NCBI RefSeq assembly: GCF_001676655.1
Contig: NZ_LZDB01000002.1
Coordinates: 372,001 to 436,000, forward strand
Direction of reading: 5' to 3'
DNA from: Perlucidibaca aquatica
GTDB taxonomy: Bacteria > Pseudomonadota > Gammaproteobacteria > Pseudomonadales > Moraxellaceae
Length of the DNA stretch: 64,000 nt
How positions within the stretch are numbered: the stretch's first letter is position 1; every line of letters begins with the position of its first letter. The notes below the pieces were generated by a model. The model did not search any database. It was not told the origin of the DNA and worked only from the letters and a program-made list of their open reading frames with translations. Positions 55,689-64,000 of this stretch are shown piece after piece. The position numbers and the translations under genes are program-made.

Positions 55689-57596
55689 ATGACCTCATCC
55701 GAACAAACCACGTCCACGGCATCGCAAAAGGAAACACGCGGCTTCCAGACCGAAGTGTCTAAGCTGCTGCACCTGATGATTCATTCGTTGTACTCCAACC
55801 CGGAGATTTTTCTGCGCGAACTGGTGTCGAATGCGTCCGATGCCGCCGACAAACTGCGCTTCGAGGCGCTAAGTAATGGCAGCTTGCTGGCGGAAGATCC
55901 TGAGCTGGGTATCTGGCTGGACGTGAACGCTGACGCTAAAACCATCACGTTGCGTGATAACGGTATTGGCATGAGCCGTGAAGAGGTGTTGCAGAATTTA
56001 GGCACCATCGCGCGTTCGGGCACGGCAGAGTTCATGAAGAACCTCAGTGGTGATGAGAAAAAAGACAGCCAAATGATTGGCCAATTTGGCGTGGGCTTTT
56101 ATTCGTCCTTCGTGGTGGCGGATCGCGTCGTGGTGGAGACGCGTCGTGCAGGAGCATCGGCGGATGAAGGCGTGCGTTGGGAATCCGAGGGGACGGGTGA
56201 GTTTAGTATTGAAACCATCCACCATGAACAGCGTGGCACCACCATTACCTTGCATCTGCGCGAAGCCTCGCAAGAGTTTGCGGATGGCTGGCGTTTACGC
56301 AGCATCATCAATAAGTATGCCGAGCACATTGCGCTGCCGGTGTACCTGCGCAAGCCCGCTGAGAAAGAAGGCGAGGTTGGCGAATTCGAGCGCGTGAATC
56401 AGGCGCAGGCACTGTGGACACGCCCGCGCAGCGAGCTGAAAGACGACGAATACCAGACCTTCTACAAGCACATCGCTCACGATTATGAAGATGCCCTGAG
56501 CTGGAGCCACAACAAGGTCGAGGGCAAGCTCGAATACACCTCGCTGCTCTATGTGCCGGGTCGTGCGCCGTTCGATCTGTATCAGCGCGATGGCGCCCGC
56601 GGCCTCAAGCTCTATGTGCAGCGCGTGTTCATTCGCGACGATGCCGAGCAGTTCATGCCGCTGTACCTGCGCTTCATCAAGGGCGTGGTCGACTCCAACG
56701 ACCTGCCGCTGAATGTCTCCCGCGAGCTGCTGCAATCGTCCGACATCATCGACAGCATGAAGTCGGCACTGACCAAGCGTTCGCTGGACATGCTCGCCAA
56801 GCTCGCTGAAGACCCAGAAAAATACGCCAAGTTCTACGCCATCTTCGGTCAGGTGCTGAAGGAAGGTCTGGCCGAAGATCACGCTAACAAAGATAAAATT
56901 GCCAAGCTGCTGCGCTTTGCCTCTAGCACCACCGGCGAAGGCACGCCCAGTGTGGCGCTGGCGGACTATCTCGGCCGCATAAAGGAAGGTCAGGACACGA
57001 TCTATTACCTCACCGCCGACAACTACACCACGGCCAGTCAGAGCCCGCATCTGGAGCTGTTCCGCAAGAAGGGCGTGGAAGTGCTGCTGTTCATCGATCG
57101 CATCGATGAGTGGATGATGAGTTATCTCATGGAGTTCGAGGGTAAGAAGTTCCAGCACATTGGTAAGGGTCAAGTTGATTTAAGCCAGCTCGCTGGCGAT
57201 AGCGCAGAGCCTGAAGTCAGCGCCGAGCAAACTCAGCAAGCCGAAGCCGTGGTTCAGCGCTTGCAGAAAGCGCTGAAGGATCGTGTGAAAGAGGTGCGTA
57301 CCACCAACCGTCTTAGCGAGTCGCCGACTTGCTTGGTTTTGGATGCCTTCGATCCCGGTTTCCAAATGCGTCAGCTCATGGAAGCCGCTGGTCAGAAACT
57401 GCCAGACGTGAAGCCCATTCTGGAAATCAACCCGGCGCATCGCTTGGTCGAGCGCTTAGCGGAGGAGCAAGATGAGGCGCGTTTCAGCGACCTCGCACTG
57501 GTCTTGCTGGATCAAGCGGCGTTGGCCGAAGGCGCACAGTTGGATGATCCTGCCGCGTATGTGCGACGCGTACAGCGCCTTCTGCAAGGCGTCTAA
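55689..57596 (+). CDS. htpG: molecular chaperone HtpG (Hsp90)
   Basis: HtpG, 635 residues, the bacterial Hsp90 ATPase chaperone. The GHKL motifs are in place: [41 protein letters not shown] and GTTITLHL. The middle domain carries the catalytic-loop Arg in [13 protein letters not shown] sigma32-like promoter lies upstream. Codons between about 56400 and 57100 are strongly GC-ending compared with both ends of the gene, as in lpd-sucCD. Confidence 0.98.
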   Translation: MTSSEQTTSTASQKETRGFQTEVSKLLHLMIHSLYSNPEIFLRELVSNASDAADKLRFEALSNGSLLAEDPELGIWLDVNADAKTITLRDNGIGMSREEVLQNLGTIARSGTAEFMKNLSGDEKKDSQMIGQFGVGFYSSFVVADRVVVETRRAGASADEGVRWESEGTGEFSIETIHHEQRGTTITLHLREASQEFADGWRLRSIINKYAEHIALPVYLRKPAEKEGEVGEFERVNQAQALWTRPRSELKDDEYQTFYKHIAHDYEDALSWSHNKVEGKLEYTSLLYVPGRAPFDLYQRDGARGLKLYVQRVFIRDDAEQFMPLYLRFIKGVVDSNDLPLNVSRELLQSSDIIDSMKSALTKRSLDMLAKLAEDPEKYAKFYAIFGQVLKEGLAEDHANKDKIAKLLRFASSTTGEGTPSVALADYLGRIKEGQDTIYYLTADNYTTASQSPHLELFRKKGVEVLLFIDRIDEWMMSYLMEFEGKKFQHIGKGQVDLSQLAGDSAEPEVSAEQTQQAEAVVQRLQKALKDRVKEVRTTNRLSESPTCLVLDAFDPGFQMRQLMEAAGQKLPDVKPILEINPAHRLVERLAEEQDEARFSDLALVLLDQAALAEGAQLDDPAAYVRRVQRLLQGV

Positions 57597-57716
57597 GGCA
57601 AAACAGTCGGGTCTATTGCCAAATCGTCCGACAGAATTCCTTGGCGGGGCAGGGCCGGTCGGTATAATCCGGCCATCTTGCCCCGATTCATGGGGGCGTT
57701 CTGTCAGGATGTTTTC

Positions 57717-58745
57717 ATGACTCAAGTTCGTGTAGCGGTGCTCGGTGGCGGCAGTTTCGGCACCGTCATCGCTAATCTCTCGGCCAGCAATGGCAACCCC
57801 ACCACCTTGTGGCTGCGTGACCCTCAACAACTCGCCGATATGCGCGAGAGCCACGAAAATACGCGCTATTTACCCGGCTTCCAACTCTGCCCAGAACTCC
57901 AGTTTAGCGATGACTTATTGGCGACTGTGGCGCAGGCCGATCTGATTTTTGTTTCCATTCCGAGCAAGGCATTCCGCTCGGTATTGCAGGCCGCCAAAGC
58001 ATCTTTGCGGCCCGAGCAAATGCTGGTTAGCACTACCAAAGGCATCGAGAAAGGCAGCTTTGCCTTGATGAGCGAAATCCTTCGTGAAGAAACTGGGCTG
58101 TCACGAATTGGGGTGATTAGCGGCCCGAATTTGGCCAAAGAAATCATGTCGAAACAAATCGCCGGCACGGTGGTGGCCAGCCATGACGAAGTGCTGCGCG
58201 ACACGGTGCATGGCGTGTTGTCATGCCCGTATTTCCGTGTGTTCTCCAATACCGATGTCTATGGCGTGGAGCTCAGTGGCGCGCTGAAAAATATCTACGC
58301 TGTGGCCTCTGGCATTGCGGCGGCCCACAAGCTGGGTGAAAACAGTCGAGCCATGTTGCTGACGCGCTCTCTCGCTGAGATGAGCCGCTTTGCCGTGCAT
58401 TTGGGCGCGAATCCATTGACCTTCTTAGGGCTTGCGGGAGTCGGCGACCTCATCGCGACCTGCTCCTCGTCGCTGAGCCGTAATTACCAGGTCGGCTTCG
58501 CCATTGGTCAGGGTCAGACGCTGCAGGAAATTGTGGAAGAGCTGGAGCAAACGGCCGAGGGCATTAACACCATCGAGATGGTGAAACATCGCGCCGATGC
58601 CTTGGGTATTCGTATGCCCCTCGTCAGCGGGCTTTACGAAATTATTTTCAATGGCCGCAGCCTCTATGACGTGGTGCTGGCCATGATGTTGGCCAGCCAA
58701 AGTAGCGATGTTGAATTTGTGCTGCCAAAGCCGGGCGAGGAATAA
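57717..58745 (+). CDS. gpsA: NAD(P)H-dependent glycerol-3-phosphate dehydrogenase
   Basis: GpsA, 342 residues, reducing dihydroxyacetone phosphate to the glycerol 3-phosphate used by PlsB. It has the Rossmann motif AVLGGGSFGTVIA, STTKGIEKG, ISGPNLAKEI and ELSGALKNIYAVASGI with the catalytic Lys. ATG 57717 is preceded by AGGA; the longer frame from 57678 is not needed. It is 2 nt upstream of sixA. Confidence 0.97.
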   Translation: MTQVRVAVLGGGSFGTVIANLSASNGNPTTLWLRDPQQLADMRESHENTRYLPGFQLCPELQFSDDLLATVAQADLIFVSIPSKAFRSVLQAAKASLRPEQMLVSTTKGIEKGSFALMSEILREETGLSRIGVISGPNLAKEIMSKQIAGTVVASHDEVLRDTVHGVLSCPYFRVFSNTDVYGVELSGALKNIYAVASGIAAAHKLGENSRAMLLTRSLAEMSRFAVHLGANPLTFLGLAGVGDLIATCSSSLSRNYQVGFAIGQGQTLQEIVEELEQTAEGINTIEMVKHRADALGIRMPLVSGLYEIIFNGRSLYDVVLAMMLASQSSDVEFVLPKPGEE

Positions 58746-58747
58746 GC

Positions 58748-59272
58748 ATGCGTTTGTATCTCATACGCCATGCAGAAGCCGCCGCTCATGAGGAGGATGC
58801 TGCCCGCGAGCTGACCGAGCTCGGCTGGGCACAGGCGCAGCTTGTGGCGGACTGGCTGTGCAAGCAAGTCTCTGGTCCGGTTCAGCTCTTGGCGAGTCCC
58901 TTGTTGCGCGCTCAGCAAACGGCCTCGGTGATGCAGCAAGCGTTTGGTCTATTGCAGTTTGAAACGCACGAAGAGCTCGCACCGGATGGCGACATTCTGC
59001 GTGCTGAGCAAGTGCTGTCTCTGGCGCTGCGTGCAGGTGTGGATGAGCTCATTGTGGTGAGCCATATGCCATTGATTGCTTCACTCAGCCAATGGCTCAG
59101 TGAAGGTGTGCTGAGTACCGGCGAGCCGTTTGCATTGGCGGAGGTTCGCGTACTGGAAGCACAGGTTATTGCGCCCGGTATTGCCACGGTGGTCGCGCAG
59201 TTTGTGCCACCGGAAAGCAACAATGCACTGCAAGATTTGCGCGCGATGCTTGCGCGCTTCGGCGATAACTGA
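58748..59272 (+). CDS. sixA: phosphohistidine phosphatase SixA
   Basis: SixA, 174 residues, histidine-phosphatase superfamily. The RHA catalytic motif is at residues 7-9 (LIRHAEA), and a second His is in VVSHMPLIASL. E. coli SixA dephosphorylates phosphohistidine in relay or PTS proteins. It directly follows gpsA, an arrangement seen in other Pseudomonadales, so it is probably co-transcribed. Confidence 0.92.
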   Translation: MRLYLIRHAEAAAHEEDAARELTELGWAQAQLVADWLCKQVSGPVQLLASPLLRAQQTASVMQQAFGLLQFETHEELAPDGDILRAEQVLSLALRAGVDELIVVSHMPLIASLSQWLSEGVLSTGEPFALAEVRVLEAQVIAPGIATVVAQFVPPESNNALQDLRAMLARFGDN

Positions 59273-59278
59273 GCGAGC

Positions 59279-59512
59279 TTAGGGATTCGTTGAGGGTAGG
59301 TTGCTGGTCACAAACTGACGCAGGCTAATGCCAGCAATACTGCAGATATTGGCTTGGATGCCGCGCTTCTCGAACTCGCGCTTTAGTTCGTTGATCAAGA
59401 TGCGTTCTACCTCACCTTCAACATCCTTAACGAGCTTGCCAAACAGAGCCGACAACGAGCCTCGATGCTCCCGCACGAGTTCGTCTAGGTTGGTAATTTC
59501 AATGGTAATCAT
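59279..59512 (-). CDS. small conserved-looking protein, 77 residues
   Basis: Hypothetical protein not recognised. ATG 59512 is preceded by AGGAG at good spacing, which supports real translation. It begins MITIEITNLDELV, then a charged helical region (FGKLVKDVEGEVERILINEL) with heptad-like spacing suggesting a coiled coil. It is opposed to sixA (6-nt gap) and divergent from the small membrane protein. Confidence 0.6.
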   Translation of the reverse strand: MITIEITNLDELVREHRGSLSALFGKLVKDVEGEVERILINELKREFEKRGIQANICSIAGISLRQFVTSNLPSTNP

Positions 59513-59590
59513 GCGGGGCTCCTGAGCGAGCAGGCATCTTACCCTAGCCCTCATGGCGCTTGTAAAGTGCCTTCAAGGAGTGTGTACGAG

Positions 59591-59887
59591 ATGATTTTAT
59601 TGCAGATGCTGGGGACAGCTATTTTGTCGAGCATTTTGACCCTGGCTATCGTGCGCTGGTGGTTGAGACGCAGCGGCGCACCGCTGTGGGAACACCACTT
59701 AGATGCCCTGCATGAGTCCATTGCACGCACGGTCGATGTGCGTGTGAAGCGCGCCATCATAGAGAGCTTGTCGGAAAGCGCGCAGCAAGAGGCGTTGCGC
59801 GATTCAAGTGGGAAGGCCAACCGCAGTGGCACGGATCTGATTAGTGAAAGCCTGCAAGCCTTGCTGAGCCGAAAGAAACGAGACTAG
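59591..59887 (+). CDS. small membrane protein, 98 residues
   Basis: Hypothetical protein not recognised. One N-terminal transmembrane segment (about 4-24, LQMLGTAILSSILTLAIV) is followed by basic residues (RWWLRR), so the tail of about 70 residues should be cytoplasmic, helical and charged. AAGGAG lies 10 nt before ATG 59591. The gene is divergent from the 77-residue ORF and convergent with the SCP2-like gene. Confidence 0.6.
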   Translation: MILLQMLGTAILSSILTLAIVRWWLRRSGAPLWEHHLDALHESIARTVDVRVKRAIIESLSESAQQEALRDSSGKANRSGTDLISESLQALLSRKKRD

Positions 59888-59908
59888 TTCACTCGGCTGC
59901 CATGGAGC

Positions 59909-60682
59909 TTAGTAGCGAGAGCGTCGCCAAAAGCGAGTACACACCAGCGTGGCGGCAAAGACCGCCCAGCTAATATGCAGGCTCGTGAGGCCTTCGAGTT
60001 TGCTGCTGATGGTGTCGCCAGGAGTAAAAACGAGGCAGGTACTGAGTACTAGCATGAGCATTAAGGCCACATCCCAGCGGCGTTGATGATGTAAGTCACG
60101 CACACTGTCGCGCAGGGTTTGCGCTTGCTCATCCACGTCGGCACGCAGCAATTTCAGCTGAAGTTGAGCATCCCGCATGAGGTTGGGCATGGGCATGAGG
60201 TCGGTCAGCCAACTGGGGTCGTGGCGGCGAAGCCGTGCCAACATATCGTTGAGATTGAGGTGCTCACCCAACCAGCGTTGCGCCGATGTGCGGAAATTAA
60301 ATTCGCGCAGTAAATCCTTTAGCCAGACGACTTGAGCCTCATCGCCCCAGACATGAATCTTGCGGTCGTTATCGAGGCCTTGGCCACCGAGCAGGGCGCC
60401 GACAATCGCGATGGCTGAGCCGCCCACGCGAACCTTGGCCATGCCCGGGCTTTGGCTGGAAAGCTCAATGCCGTGGTCGGTGAATAGCACATAGAAAACG
60501 CCATAAGGGTCTGCGCTTTTGACGCGCACAATCAATCCTTCACGCGAGCGACATTGCGCCTGTGTATCAGCGTCTAAGTCTATAAAGGCATTGATCAGGC
60601 TTTCCAATCCGCCCAGCATTAATTCTTGAATGAGGGCCGGCTTGCGAGCGTGTTCTTTTTCTTCGGTGTGATGTGAGCTCAT
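59909..60682 (-). CDS. SCP2/UbiJ-like protein with C-terminal membrane helices
   Basis: Protein of 257 residues. Residues about 20-150 resemble the SCP2-like lipid-binding fold of UbiJ: LESLINAFIDLD, KVRVGGSAIAIVGALLGG, KIHVWGDEAQVVWLKDLL and WLGEH are in the same order as in UbiJ. Unlike UbiJ it ends in two probable transmembrane helices (about 207-225 and 232-250). UbiJ scaffolds ubiquinone-synthesis enzymes; no ubi gene is adjacent, so this is probably a membrane-bound relative, with function inferred only from the fold. Confidence 0.62.
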   Translation of the reverse strand: MSSHHTEEKEHARKPALIQELMLGGLESLINAFIDLDADTQAQCRSREGLIVRVKSADPYGVFYVLFTDHGIELSSQSPGMAKVRVGGSAIAIVGALLGGQGLDNDRKIHVWGDEAQVVWLKDLLREFNFRTSAQRWLGEHLNLNDMLARLRRHDPSWLTDLMPMPNLMRDAQLQLKLLRADVDEQAQTLRDSVRDLHHQRRWDVALMLMLVLSTCLVFTPGDTISSKLEGLTSLHISWAVFAATLVCTRFWRRSRY

Positions 60683-60789
60683 GGGCCTGACTTTTATCGG
60701 GTTCGGCGAATCCGCGCAAGTGTATACTCGCCGGCATATTTTAGCTGCGCTGTTGATGGCGCTGATTTTTCAGATCGGTAAGGACGGCA

Positions 60790-62019
60790 ATGAGCGATTG
60801 GTGGCTTGAACTCAGCACGCGTGCAGACCTCTGGCTGCTCGTCAGCATGCCTTTTGTTGCTGCTTTTGTTGGTTGGCTGACGAACTGGCTGGCCATCAAA
60901 ATGACCTTTGCGCCCATCGAGTTTGTTGGCATTAAGCGTTGGCACTTGGGCTGGCAGGGCATCATTCCCTCGAAGGCCGGCAAAATGGCCGGCATTGTGG
61001 TGGATAACTCCCTTGCCAAATTAGCCACGCTGTCTGAGCTATTTCGCGAGTTAGAGCCCGAGAAAATTGCGGCGCATATCAGCCAAAACGTGGGCTTGCG
61101 TCTGGAAGAATACATCGACGAGATCATGACGGAGCGCAATGCCGTGCTCTGGGAAAACTTGCCCATCATGGTGCGCAATCGTGTCTATGCCCGAGCTCGT
61201 CGCCAGCTGCCTGAGATCCTCGATAACATAGTCGATGACATGGCCGAGAACATTGAGCAGCTCATCGATTTGAAGGCCATGGTCGTGCGCCTCATGCAGG
61301 AAGATAAATCCCTCGTGGTGCGGGTGTTTCAGCAGGTAGGTCGGGTTGAACTCAAGTTTGTGGTGAACTCCGGGGCCGGCTTTGGTTTTCTTTTTGGACT
61401 TATCCAAGTGCTGGTGTATCTCGCTTTTCCGGAGAGTTGGGTCTTGCCGGTCTTTGGCTTTGCCGTGGGCTATCTGACCAACTGGTTGGCCTTGAATGTC
61501 ATTTTTCGACCCGTTGAGCCGCTCAAGTTAGGTCCATTTTGTTTGCACGGTTTATTTATGCGTCGCAAATTAGCCGTAGCCGACACCTTTGCCGAGTTTT
61601 GCACGCGCGACATTATTAACCTGAGTAACCTCATGACAGAAGTTATGACCGGCGGCCAGGCGCATCGCAGTAAGGCCATGATTAAGCGGCATTTACGCCC
61701 TTTGCTCGAGTCGGGTGTGGTGCGCACCGCGATTCAAATCAGCATGGGCGCCGAGGGCTATGCCAACTTAAAGTCCCGGGTCGCTGATAAGGCACTGGAG
61801 ATGTCGTTGGAGTCTGTGAGTGATATGCACTTCAGTCGTGAGCGATCGGGCGTGATACAGCGCATCCTCAGCCAACGCATGGCCGCCATGACCGATACGG
61901 AATTTCAACAATTACTCCGCCCCGCTTTTAAGGAAGATGAGTGGATTTTGATTATGCTAGGAGCCGCACTTGGGGCTATCGCTGGCTTTGTGCAATTATT
62001 GCTGATGGGTTTTTACTAA
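60790..62019 (+). CDS. DUF445 family membrane protein
   Basis: DUF445 (YheB/YjiN-like) protein of 409 residues, function unknown. There is an N-terminal transmembrane segment followed by GWLTNWLAIKMTFAP, repeated later as GYLTNWLALNVIFRP (about residue 225), the hallmark internal repeat of the family. The IPSKAGKMAGIVVDN segment and a long amphipathic helical middle follow, and a last hydrophobic helix closes the protein. It stands alone between the SCP2-like gene and the phasin. Confidence 0.88.
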   Translation: MSDWWLELSTRADLWLLVSMPFVAAFVGWLTNWLAIKMTFAPIEFVGIKRWHLGWQGIIPSKAGKMAGIVVDNSLAKLATLSELFRELEPEKIAAHISQNVGLRLEEYIDEIMTERNAVLWENLPIMVRNRVYARARRQLPEILDNIVDDMAENIEQLIDLKAMVVRLMQEDKSLVVRVFQQVGRVELKFVVNSGAGFGFLFGLIQVLVYLAFPESWVLPVFGFAVGYLTNWLALNVIFRPVEPLKLGPFCLHGLFMRRKLAVADTFAEFCTRDIINLSNLMTEVMTGGQAHRSKAMIKRHLRPLLESGVVRTAIQISMGAEGYANLKSRVADKALEMSLESVSDMHFSRERSGVIQRILSQRMAAMTDTEFQQLLRPAFKEDEWILIMLGAALGAIAGFVQLLLMGFY

Positions 62020-62051
62020 GCCTTTTCGGATTTGAAGAGTGAGGATGTAGC

Positions 62052-62459
62052 GTGGATATGAATGACAGCAAAGCCGCTCGTGGCCGTTTGAAAATTGCCC
62101 CGAGTAAAGACTTGCGTAAATACACGCAACAAATTTGGCTCGCAGGTCTGGGGGCGTTTTCACGCGCAGAAGAAGAGGGCGGGAAACTGTTCGATAACTT
62201 GGTCAAAATCGGCGAAGAGTTAGAGCATAAAACCAAGGAAATCACCGACTCCACGGCGCATGACTTAAAGGAAAAAGTTATCGAGAAGGCGTCGGATACC
62301 CGCGAGAAAGTTGAGCGGGCGATCGATGAGCGTCTCACGGGCACGCTAACGCGCTTGGGCATTCCCTCGCAAAAAGATATTGAAGTCTTAACGGACCGCA
62401 TGGACCAACTCACGCGTGTCATTGAGCAACTAGCCAAGCAATTGGAAAAGTCGCGTTAA
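62052..62459 (+). CDS. phasin family protein
   Basis: Phasin of 135 residues resembling PhaI/PhaF N-termini: RKYTQQIWLAGLGAFSRAEEEG is the typical granule-binding helix. The rest is charged and helical, ending in a short coiled coil (IEVLTDRMDQLTRVIEQLAKQLE). Phasins coat polyhydroxyalkanoate granules; no PHA synthase is in the window. The start GTG 62052 fits the GAGGA site with 6-nt spacing better than ATG 62058. Confidence 0.83.
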   Translation: MDMNDSKAARGRLKIAPSKDLRKYTQQIWLAGLGAFSRAEEEGGKLFDNLVKIGEELEHKTKEITDSTAHDLKEKVIEKASDTREKVERAIDERLTGTLTRLGIPSQKDIEVLTDRMDQLTRVIEQLAKQLEKSR

Positions 62460-62474
62460 GCTGGCTGGCGAGTA

Positions 62475-62503
62475 TTGACAGTGCTGGGGGCGATGCCTAG
62501 AAT
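62475..62503 (+). promoter_or_regulatory. tRNA-Gly promoter with GC-rich discriminator
   Basis: TTGACA and TAGAAT (5 of 6) are separated by exactly 17 nt. The discriminator GCGCCCCC is GC-rich, as in stringently controlled stable-RNA promoters. Confidence 0.8.
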
Positions 62504-62519
62504 GCGCCCCCACAGATAA

Positions 62520-62595
<76 letters not shown>

Positions 62596-62601
62596 AATAC
62601 G

Positions 62602-62637
62602 AAAAACCCCCGGTGCCGAAAGGCCCGGGGGTTTTTT
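62602..62637 (+). terminator. terminator after tRNA-Gly
   Basis: A stem AAAAACCCCCGG / CCGGGGGTTTTT with an 11-12 nt loop and T6 tail, 7 nt beyond the tRNA. Confidence 0.92.
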
Positions 62638-62727
62638 ATGGCCGACGCTTGAGTTTTTTTGTTTTTCCCGAGATAGGCAGCTACCATACGCGGCTAACGA
62701 AACACACGACAGCTGGTGGAGAGCCGC

Positions 62728-63603
62728 ATGATCCTTGGTAGCCTGGTGGCCTTAGTCACACCCATGAACTCTGATGGCAGTGTGGATTGGGCGGCACTTA
62801 AGCAGTTGGTTGAGTGGCATGTTGCCGAAGGCACGCATGGCATCGTCGCCGTGGGTACCACGGGCGAATCGGCTACCTTAGATGTGGATGAGCATCTGGA
62901 AGTCGTGCGTGTGGTCATTGAAGTGGCTGCAGGTCGCTTAGCGGTTATTGCCGGTACCGGTGCAAACTCCACACGCGAAGCAATTGAGCTCACACAAGCG
63001 GCCGCGAACTTAGGCGCAGACGCCGTCTTGCTCGTCACGCCGTATTACAACAAGCCCACGCAAGAGGGTTTGTACCAGCACTACAAAGCCATCGCAGAGG
63101 CCGTGCAAATCCCCCAAATTCTCTACAACGTGCCAGGTCGAACCGGCGTCGATATGCTGAACGCAACGGTGGCGAGATTGGCGGGCACGCCCAATATTGT
63201 CGGCATTAAAGATGCCACTGGCGACCTCGTGCGAGGCCAAGAGCTCATTGGCTTAGTAGGCGATCGTATGGCGGTGTATTCGGGTGATGATGCCACTGCC
63301 ATTGAGCTGATCCTTCTGGGTGGCAAAGGCAATATTTCGGTCACCGCCAATGTGGCCCCGGGTGTGATGGCCAATGCCTGCGAAGCGGCGTTAGCGGGGC
63401 ACGCTGAGCGAGCTCGCGAGCTAACCGAATCGGTAGCCCAGCTGCATCAAATTTTGTTTATTGAGTCGAACCCGATCCCGGTTAAGTGGGCATTAGCAGA
63501 AATGGGCCGTATGGGGCTCGGCATTCGCCTGCCTTTAACGGTACTCTCCGCAGATGCCCAGCCGCGCGTTCGTGCGGCGTTGTCTGCATCTGGAGTGCTT
63601 TAA
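62728..63603 (+). CDS. dapA: 4-hydroxy-tetrahydrodipicolinate synthase
   Basis: DapA, 291 residues, condensing pyruvate and aspartate semialdehyde in lysine/diaminopimelate synthesis. Key segments are GTTGESATL, the active-site Tyr in YNVPGRTGVD, and the Schiff-base Lys in GIKDATGDL. ATG 62728 follows a GGAG and gives the family start; GTG 62716 is less likely. Its stop overlaps the bamC start. Confidence 0.96.
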   Translation: MILGSLVALVTPMNSDGSVDWAALKQLVEWHVAEGTHGIVAVGTTGESATLDVDEHLEVVRVVIEVAAGRLAVIAGTGANSTREAIELTQAAANLGADAVLLVTPYYNKPTQEGLYQHYKAIAEAVQIPQILYNVPGRTGVDMLNATVARLAGTPNIVGIKDATGDLVRGQELIGLVGDRMAVYSGDDATAIELILLGGKGNISVTANVAPGVMANACEAALAGHAERARELTESVAQLHQILFIESNPIPVKWALAEMGRMGLGIRLPLTVLSADAQPRVRAALSASGVL

Positions 63604-64000
63604 TGCGTCAATTCGTCCTTGTTGCCCTTGCGGTCACGCTGCTGCCCGCGTGCTCAGGTTACTTTCGTGATCGCAGCTTAGATTACGGTCAGGCTAAGCC
63701 TTCGCCCGCGTTGGTCATGCCTGCGGGCGTGGAAACCCGTCCGATCAAGCCGCTCTACCCCATTCCAGCGGTTGCCGAAACAGCATCCGCCTCGGGCAAA
63801 AACTTTGTTGTGCCTTTTCCTCCGGCCATGAAACCCGTTCAAGAAGTATCTCTGCCACCGCTGCCGAATAGCCCTGGGCGCACGCCTGTTAAATTGGGAA
63901 CGGATGGTAATGGCGTTCCTGAGCTGCGTGTCGTTGGTCCTCGTGAGCGTGTTTGGGACGAGCTTGGCCGTGCCTTGAATAACGCGGGTGTGAGCCTGAA
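63603..64000 (+). CDS. bamC: outer membrane assembly lipoprotein BamC, partial
   Basis: Start of BamC (NlpB), cut by the right edge after about 132 residues. A lipoprotein signal has lipobox LPAC with Cys17, then the unstructured Pro-rich N-terminal stretch containing DRSLDYGQAKPSPALV, which in E. coli BamC binds BamD. The folded domain begins near VWDELGRALNNAGV. BamC is a lipoprotein of the beta-barrel assembly complex. ATG 63603 overlaps the dapA stop; dapA-bamC is a conserved pair. Confidence 0.9.
   Translation, partial: MRQFVLVALAVTLLPACSGYFRDRSLDYGQAKPSPALVMPAGVETRPIKPLYPIPAVAETASASGKNFVVPFPPAMKPVQEVSLPPLPNSPGRTPVKLGTDGNGVPELRVVGPRERVWDELGRALNNAGVSL

Overview
The window looks like chromosomal core sequence of an aerobic gammaproteobacterium, most likely of the order Pseudomonadales (Moraxellaceae- or Pseudomonas-like). 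The basis is the gltA / sdhCDAB-sucAB-lpd-sucCD layout, fabA-fabB, adk-hemH, yoaA-tsaB, bfd-bfr, dapA-bamC and a rich set of acyl-CoA enzymes. I see no phage, insertion sequence, CRISPR array or integron. Nearly every base is used: genes are tightly packed, often overlap by 1-4 nt, and several convergent pairs share their ends.

Layout. 1-4 kb: a leftward cluster of acyl-CoA dehydrogenase, short-chain dehydrogenase and APH-like kinase (the last runs off the left edge), with a divergent LysR regulator. This is the enzyme set of the levulinate / 4-hydroxyacyl-CoA pathway. 4-8.5 kb: TauE-type exporter, Baeyer-Villiger-type monooxygenase and fabA-fabB. 8.7-13 kb: ccmFGHI. 13-15.5 kb: adk, hemH, mobA. 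15.6-20.4 kb: a compact run of yoaA, tsaB, thioesterase, uppP and rsmJ. 20.5-25.2 kb: plsB, tesB and a patatin. 25.4-27.1 kb: a FecCD-type ABC importer. 27.2-31 kb: MaoC hydratase and high-molecular-weight FabG divergent from a thiolase. 31-33.7 kb: an FKBP lipoprotein, a beta-hydroxyacid dehydrogenase, bfd and bfr. 33.7-46.6 kb: ten consecutive TCA-cycle genes. 46.7-55.5 kb: less familiar envelope genes (DUF5995 lipoprotein, alpha/beta hydrolase, FemAB-like protein, a PKD-PHP lipoprotein, slyD, DUF4105, DUF3015). 55.7-59.3 kb: htpG, gpsA, sixA. 59.3-62.5 kb: small unknowns, a UbiJ-like SCP2 protein, a DUF445 protein and a phasin. 62.5 kb to the end: tRNA-Gly, dapA and bamC (cut by the right edge).

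How it fits together. Lipid and acyl-CoA metabolism is the main theme besides the TCA cycle. The window holds unsaturated fatty acid synthesis (fabAB), phospholipid entry (plsB, gpsA), thioesterases, a thiolase / FabG / MaoC set able to interconvert 3-oxoacyl-, 3-hydroxyacyl- and enoyl-CoA, a likely 4-hydroxyacyl-CoA route, and a phasin that suggests polyhydroxyalkanoate storage.

Most of the window is ordinary. The points most worth a second look are the 4-hydroxyacyl-CoA cluster, the hairpin that contains the ribosome binding site of the monooxygenase, the DUF3015 terminator lying inside the signal-peptide codons of the DUF4105 gene, the PKD-PHP lipoprotein, the Cys-rich tail of ferrochelatase, the Glu-to-Thr change at a bacterioferritin ferroxidase position, and a sharp rise in GC-ending codons across sucB-lpd-sucCD and the middle of htpG. 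I do not see a clearly new multi-gene system. All motifs and counts were read by eye, with no database search.
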